Shown here: piece by piece, positions 60,425 through 64,000 of the stretch
Layout of the letters: every line of letters starts with the position of its first letter
How positions within the stretch are numbered: the first letter of the stretch is position 1
Assembly: GCA_958415665.1 (NCBI GenBank)
Contig: CATYZK010000002.1
Span: forward strand, 115,374-179,373
Source: an uncultured Collinsella sp.
GTDB taxonomy: Bacteria; Actinomycetota; Coriobacteriia; Coriobacteriales; Coriobacteriaceae
Direction: 5' to 3'
DNA length: 64,000 nucleotides
Made by a program: the position numbers and the translations under genes
The notes under the pieces: generated by a model
Database searches by the model: none
Told to the model about the DNA's origin: nothing
What the model saw: the letters and a program-made list of their open reading frames with translations, nothing else

Positions 60425-61099
60425 GTGACCCGCTACTTTGAGTATGGCGACGAGGCCGTTGAGCACCCGAAGTCCAAGGACAAGAAGCTCGCGGCGGCGA
60501 TCGACGCGGTCGGCCACGTGTACCGAGAGATGGAGGAAGGCGACCTATTCTCGGGCGTCGTGCACCATATCATCGGCCAGCAGGTCTCCACCGCTGCGCA
60601 GGCCACCATATGGGCGCGCATGCAGGAAAATCTGGGCGAGGTGACACCGGCCACGGTGAACGCAGCCAGCATAGATGAGCTGCAAGCGTGCGGAACGACG
60701 TTCAAGAAGGCTGGCTACATCAAGAACTTCGCCGCCAAGGTCGCATCCGGCGAGTTCGATGTCGACGCCATCGAGCATATGGACGACGCGCAGGCCATCG
60801 AGGCGCTCAGCTCGCTTCAGGGCATTGGCACGTGGACGGCCGAGATGCTGCTGCTGTTCAACCTGGGCCGCCCCGACGTCCTGAGCTTCGGCGATTTGGC
60901 CATCCACCGCGGCATGCGCATGATCTACCACCACCGCAAGGTCACGCGCGAGATGTTCGAGCGCTATCGGCGCCGCTACTCCCCCTACGGCAGCGTGGCC
61001 AGCCTGTACCTGTGGGCCATATCGCACATGGACGTGCCTGGCTACGACCGCGACTGGGCTCCGAAAAAAGCAGCGTGCAAGGGGAAGCTTGGGCGGTAG
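60425..61099 (+). CDS. DNA-3-methyladenine glycosylase, AlkA-like
   Basis: A 224-residue HhH-GPD glycosylase. The helix-hairpin-helix is SLQGIGTWTAEMLLLFNLGR, and the following catalytic Asp is in SFGDLAIHRGMRMIYHHRKV. N-terminal GVVHHIIGQQVSTAAQATIW matches AlkA. It removes alkylated bases such as 3-methyladenine. The start is GTG two bases after the Ogt-Ada stop, so the genes are translationally coupled, giving a two-gene alkylation repair operon. The Ada-type N-terminal transcription domain is absent from this glycosylase. Confidence 0.9.
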   Translation: MTRYFEYGDEAVEHPKSKDKKLAAAIDAVGHVYREMEEGDLFSGVVHHIIGQQVSTAAQATIWARMQENLGEVTPATVNAASIDELQACGTTFKKAGYIKNFAAKVASGEFDVDAIEHMDDAQAIEALSSLQGIGTWTAEMLLLFNLGRPDVLSFGDLAIHRGMRMIYHHRKVTREMFERYRRRYSPYGSVASLYLWAISHMDVPGYDRDWAPKKAACKGKLGR

Positions 61100-61322
61100 C
61101 CGCAGCGAAGCGCCAAGCGGCAGATGCACTCACTTTTACGCGCCTTCCATAAGGCGACGCGAAACACCGCGAAGATCGCGTAAGGGAAAAGTAAGGAAAG
61201 GACGCACTTCGGTCGAAACGGGTCATCGTCCGTCGTCGCGCGTCGTTGCAGAAAACCGACCATCTATCTGCGGCTGGGTGTACGCACGGCAGCATGGCAT
61301 ATGACGGTGTAGTACCGTGGAT

Positions 61323-61714
61323 TTATTCCCACTCAGTGGCTTCTATTCTGCTGTCCCGTCGCTCCAGTTGCACCCAGTTTTCGGAGGCATCCCGAAGCAA
61401 GTGCCGCCAAATGATGCGGCGTCGCGTCTCGTCGGTTTTGGGGACAGATGCCGGGACGGTTTCAAAAACTCGTTTCAAACTTAGGGCGTTGAGTTTTCGT
61501 TTTGTCCCAAATGACACAGCAGGCCGCCTTTGGGGACTCAATTGCGCCGTAAACGCCCGTTTTGAAACTCAACCGCCCTTTGGCTCGCAAGCCGCCAGCT
61601 GCAATCGCAGATGAATCAACGCAGGCGGCTTGCAAGCGATTCGCAAAACCGCAGGTCGCAGGTTTGCACCGTCGACAGGAAAAGTGAGTAGTCTCAGGTG
61701 GCTTTCCCATGAGC
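61323..61714. repeat. 392-bp dispersed repeat, copy B
   Basis: On the minus strand, starting near 61714, the sequence reads MGKPPETT, then IAAGG, KGRLSFKTG and GAIESPKAA in one frame (to 61462) and ends ASENWVQLERRDSRIEATEW in another (stop TAA at 61323-61325). Copy C at 63443-63834 has the same length and about 80 percent identity by eye. The region just upstream (61100-61322) has no recognised gene. Confidence 0.85.
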
Positions 61715-61890
61715 CACGGAACGGGCTGGGGGCCTCGCTTGCGTCCAGGTCGATTTGCGCGCGTTCGAACTCCTGCACGGGCGATGATATGAAGCAGATG
61801 ATTTTCCGCCAGGGGGGGCTTCTAGGTGCCGGAGCGTTTCCCTCGGCTTCTTCTTATCCGGGAGAATTCCGCGATTGCCCCACGCCACGC

Positions 61891-62088
61891 TCAGAACCCC
61901 TGCTCGCCAAGCAACCACCTCGCGAGATCCAGCACGACCACGCCCTCCCGGGTATAGGGCTCGTGCCTCGTGCGGGCGATGAGGATCTTCGGAAACGCAT
62001 CCCTGATAGAGAAAAGCGGCGCGAGCTCTCTTTCAAGCGTCGAATCGGCGCTGATGTCGTCGCTCACCTGAACGCTCCTCTTCCGTTT
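61891..62088 (-). pseudogene. C-terminal remnant of a DUF4143-type ATPase
   Basis: The minus-strand frame reads VQVSDDISADSTLERELAPL, then FSIRDAFPKILIARTRHEPY and TREGVVVLDLARWLLGEQGF. This is the usual C-terminal end of AAA_14/DUF4143 ATPases (pattern VQVS..I....T..RE...L..I.DA.PK..IAR). The rest of the gene is missing; upstream lies an 11-bp inverted repeat (62086-62118). It is the third DUF4143-family locus in this region. Confidence 0.75.
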
Positions 62089-62118
62089 CGAAACTTGAAT
62101 GATTTTAAAGTTTCGAAA
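62086..62118. repeat. 11-bp inverted repeat
   Basis: TTTCGAAACTT (62086-62096) and AAGTTTCGAAA (62108-62118) with an 11-base AT-rich spacer, at the break of the ATPase remnant. It may be an operator, or an end of an element. Confidence 0.55.
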
Positions 62119-62336
62119 CCGAGAAGGTAATATGCCCAAGGATGCGTCGAGGAACGAAAGACGAAGCGCAAACAGAAGCATCGCGGGCACCGATCGGCAG
62201 CATCGATCCCCATATCGCAGCAGGCGCGACCTCAATTGAAACCGCGCCTGCTCGGTTGAGCAACGTATCAAACACCAGATTTATGAGGGTATTTTTTATC
62301 AATCATGCGATTAATACCCCCATAACAAGGGAAATC

Positions 62337-63065
62337 TCAGAACGAAACGTCACAAGGTGCCGGGCACTCTTTCAGGTAGTTATCGACCGAGCATCTACCG
62401 ATGCAGCTTTTATATACATAGCTATGTGCGACCGACTCAAGCTGAGCGAACAGCGAAGCGGCGTCTCGACATGACTTCAAAGTCGCGCACTTGCACCCCG
62501 CATGCGCGAAGAGATGTTCGTGATGCGCGGCGCGGTTACGAATCTCGTTGATTCCAGCTATCTGATTATTGACATCGTTTCGATTGGTCCCCTTCGGCCA
62601 CGCCTTATGGATAATCGGGATCCACAAATCGCGTTCGTGACTGCGGTCCGTCATGTGGGCCCAGAAACCCAGTGTGAGGTTCGAGACAATATAGTCCGCG
62701 TTCGCGTTCTCGCGAAGGCCGTTTCTCGGATGACCTATCGAGTTCCTGTTCAGCCGGTTGGCATCGTTGACCTGTCCGCGCTTATTCGTCCTGAGAATCG
62801 GGCGCCTTACGGGAGACTCTCCGTCGAATAGCCAGTGGTCGGACCTGTTCCAGGTGGAGGATATTGTCCTGTCGTACGCGTTCCTGAGAGCGACCTCAAA
62901 GAACGAAACGTCCTTCAAGACGGCCTGCGTAAGGCCGATGTTCCAAAGGTAAAGGTCAAGCGCGACGGCGTCATCGCCGCGCGCCACTTCGAGGTATTTG
63001 CTATATCGCGGTTCAGAAAGCCAAGATATGACGTGCGCTCGGTCCATCTTCAGAGCGTTCGGCAT
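62337..63065 (-). CDS. Abi-family protein (Abi_2/AbiF-like, HEPN)
   Basis: A 242-residue protein similar to the Abi_2/AbiD/AbiF abortive-infection proteins: ISWLSEPRYSKYLEVARGDD, ALDLYLWNIGLTQAVLKDVS, FFEVALRNAYDRTI, then WAHMTDRSHERDLWIPIIHK and the HEPN-like motif RNRAAHHEH (R-x4-6-H). Such proteins are thought to be RNases that act when phage infects. The start at 63065 (MPNALKMDR) has GAGGAAAGG upstream. A GC-rich hairpin lies in the leader (see separate entry). A second Abi-family gene starts at 63912 on the other strand, with a 392-bp repeat between them. Confidence 0.8.
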   Translation of the reverse strand: MPNALKMDRAHVISWLSEPRYSKYLEVARGDDAVALDLYLWNIGLTQAVLKDVSFFEVALRNAYDRTISSTWNRSDHWLFDGESPVRRPILRTNKRGQVNDANRLNRNSIGHPRNGLRENANADYIVSNLTLGFWAHMTDRSHERDLWIPIIHKAWPKGTNRNDVNNQIAGINEIRNRAAHHEHLFAHAGCKCATLKSCRDAASLFAQLESVAHSYVYKSCIGRCSVDNYLKECPAPCDVSF

Positions 63066-63069
63066 AGAG

Positions 63070-63140
63070 AACCTTTCCTCAGAAAACGATTGAGCCCCGG
63101 CGACTTGAATCAGCGGTCGTACCGGGGCTAACTGAATAAA
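63070..63140 (-). ncRNA. Hairpin leader upstream of the Abi gene, candidate abiF-type RNA
   Basis: On the minus strand AGCCCCGG (63129-63122) pairs with CCGGGGCT (63100-63093). Inside it CGAC pairs with GTCG, and the loop is CGCTGATTCAA. TTGCAA and TATTTT with a 17-base spacer lie just upstream as promoter. Rfam-type abiF RNAs occur upstream of Abi_2 genes, and here the gene follows by about 30 bases. The loop CTGA could pair with TCAG just upstream (pseudoknot). The match to the abiF model cannot be tested here. Confidence 0.4.
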
Positions 63141-63344
63141 ATATAACACATGGATTCTGTTTGCAAAGCATTAACTCGCGCTTGAACCATCCCCGCACAT
63201 CCGCATCCACCCTGTTGACTGTATCCCGGAACAAGCGCCACGGCGCCCAGAAGAGTCTGTCTTTTGCAGAGAGCCGAGGCATGCTGCAGTGCAGACATCC
63301 ATCTAGCTTGAGCACCTCAAACTACAGAGCTCCAAATGCAGATC

Positions 63345-63382
63345 AAAAAAACGCCTCCTCGGTTTGATTATCCAGAGGAGGC
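63345..63382 (-). terminator. Terminator, minus strand
   Basis: On the minus strand GCCTCCTC (63382-63375) pairs with GAGGAGGC (63360-63353), then GTTTTTTT. It would end a transcript coming from the repeat copy C. Confidence 0.85.
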
Positions 63383-63442
63383 GATAATCGTCAGTTAAGA
63401 CACCTATTTTTTTCGATTTTGCAGAAGTTGGTTTCTTAAACC

Positions 63443-63834
63443 TTATTCCCATTCGATGGCTTCGGTTCTGCCGTCCCGTCATTTCAGTTGCATCCAGTTT
63501 TCAGTGCCGTCTCGAATCGAATGCCGTCAGGTAACGCCATGTTGTGCTTCGTCGGCTTCGGGGACAAAAGCTGGGACAACTTCAAAAACTTTTTTCAAAC
63601 TCAGGACGTTGAGTTTTTATTTTTGTCCCAAAGGCCGCGATTGGCAGCCTTTGGAGACTCGATAGCGCCGAAAATGCCCGTTTTGAAACTCAGCCGCCCT
63701 TTAGTTTGCAAGCCGCCAGCTGCAATCGTAAGTGAATCAGCGCGGGTGGCTTGCGCATCGTGCGCAAAACCCCAGCTCACAGGTCTTCGCCATCGGCGGT
63801 CAAAGGGAGTTGTCTCAGGTGGCTTGCCCATGAG
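63443..63834. repeat. 392-bp dispersed repeat, copy C
   Basis: Same length and orientation as copy B. On the minus strand it holds MGKPPETTPFDRR, IAAGGLQTKGRLSFKTGIFG, AIESPKAA and WDK, ending in a frame TENWMQLK*RDGRTEAIEWE with an internal stop. A minus-strand terminator follows it at 63345-63382. It lies between the two Abi-family genes. Confidence 0.85.
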
Positions 63835-63835
63835 T

Positions 63836-63862
63836 CGACGGTGAGGCCTCCACCGAATGTCG
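63836..63862 (+). promoter_or_regulatory. Hairpin upstream of the second Abi gene
   Basis: CGAC-GGTG (63836-63843) can pair with CACC (63851-63854) and GTCG (63859-63862), giving a stem with a short internal loop. It is about 50 bases before the Abi-family ATG at 63912. TAAAAT (63875-63880) lies between as a possible -10. Confidence 0.35.
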
Positions 63863-63911
63863 AGAACATGCTGGTAAAATAGGCAATACTTTTTATGACA
63901 GGAGACCGAGC

Positions 63912-64000
63912 ATGGCCGAACCCCACGATAGGAAGCCGATCCTCACGATCGAGCAGCAGATAGAGCACCTCAAGCAGAAGGGCGTAGCCTTCGAGCTGTG
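63912..64000 (+). CDS. Abi-family protein, N-terminal part
   Basis: The first 29 residues of a gene cut off by the window end. It begins MAEPHDRKPILTIEQQIEHL and continues KQKGVAFEL. The pattern KP.LT...QI..LK..G is that of the Abi_2/AbiF N-terminus (for example KPFLTYEEQIELLKSRG). AGGAG precedes the ATG at a normal distance. It is likely a second Abi-type defence gene next to the one at 62337, transcribed in the opposite direction. Confidence 0.7.
   Translation, partial: MAEPHDRKPILTIEQQIEHLKQKGVAFEL

Overview
The window is a GC-rich bacterial chromosome segment, most likely from a Coriobacteriia gut anaerobe close to Collinsella. That placement is an inference from gene content and codon style: a radical SAM ACGX peptide system, a CD1871A-like CXXC mini-protein, a divergent second type IIA topoisomerase, an ammonia-type GMP synthase and many palindromic intergenic repeats. 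No rRNA, tRNA, CRISPR array or phage gene was recognised.

Layout. 1-9264: end of uracil-DNA glycosylase (ung), an SDR oxidoreductase, a VUT-type transporter with a structured leader, prfC, a YtrA-type GntR regulator with its ABC exporter, a SAM methyltransferase, a ClC channel, a LOG-family protein and a K+ channel. 9462-16211: a hybrid histidine kinase with two solute-binding domains, a NimA-like flavoprotein, a MalY/PatB aminotransferase, TrmO, an XRE/zinc-ribbon/TipAS regulator and glutaredoxin. 16218-18689: a small islet (DUF1016-like protein plus a toxin-antitoxin-like pair) between copies of a composite palindromic repeat. 18714-21119: an ACGX ribosomal peptide system (precursor, flavin/ferredoxin protein, radical SAM-SPASM enzyme) with a divergent HxlR regulator. 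21261-23845: zinc macrodomain plus class M sirtuin, then Dus.

23882-30343: a LysR regulator divergent from an oxidoreductase cluster (two aldo/keto reductases, a CMD-cupin protein), a frameshifted MATE transporter and small membrane proteins. 30609-38033: a large MacB-like ABC transporter, then a redox operon (CXXC mini-protein, NapH-like ferredoxin, TlpA-like lipoprotein) divergent from a two-component system. 38119-47099: single-domain GMP synthase, a LuxR regulator next to a 1455-residue cell-surface protein, a membrane protein/XRE pair and a lipoprotein. 47535-51815: the topoisomerase pair.

51911-64000 is accessory: DUF4143 ATPases (one intact, one with an internal deletion, one terminal remnant), a second LysR cluster (acetyltransferase, hydrolase, flavoprotein), an AraC regulator whose tail runs into a repeat, a DNA-alkylation repair operon (Ogt-Ada zinc fusion plus AlkA-like glycosylase), two Abi-family genes with hairpin leaders, and two 392-bp copies of a dispersed repeat. 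Several gene 3' ends lie inside or against perfect palindromes, which suggests that these repeats serve as or carry terminators.
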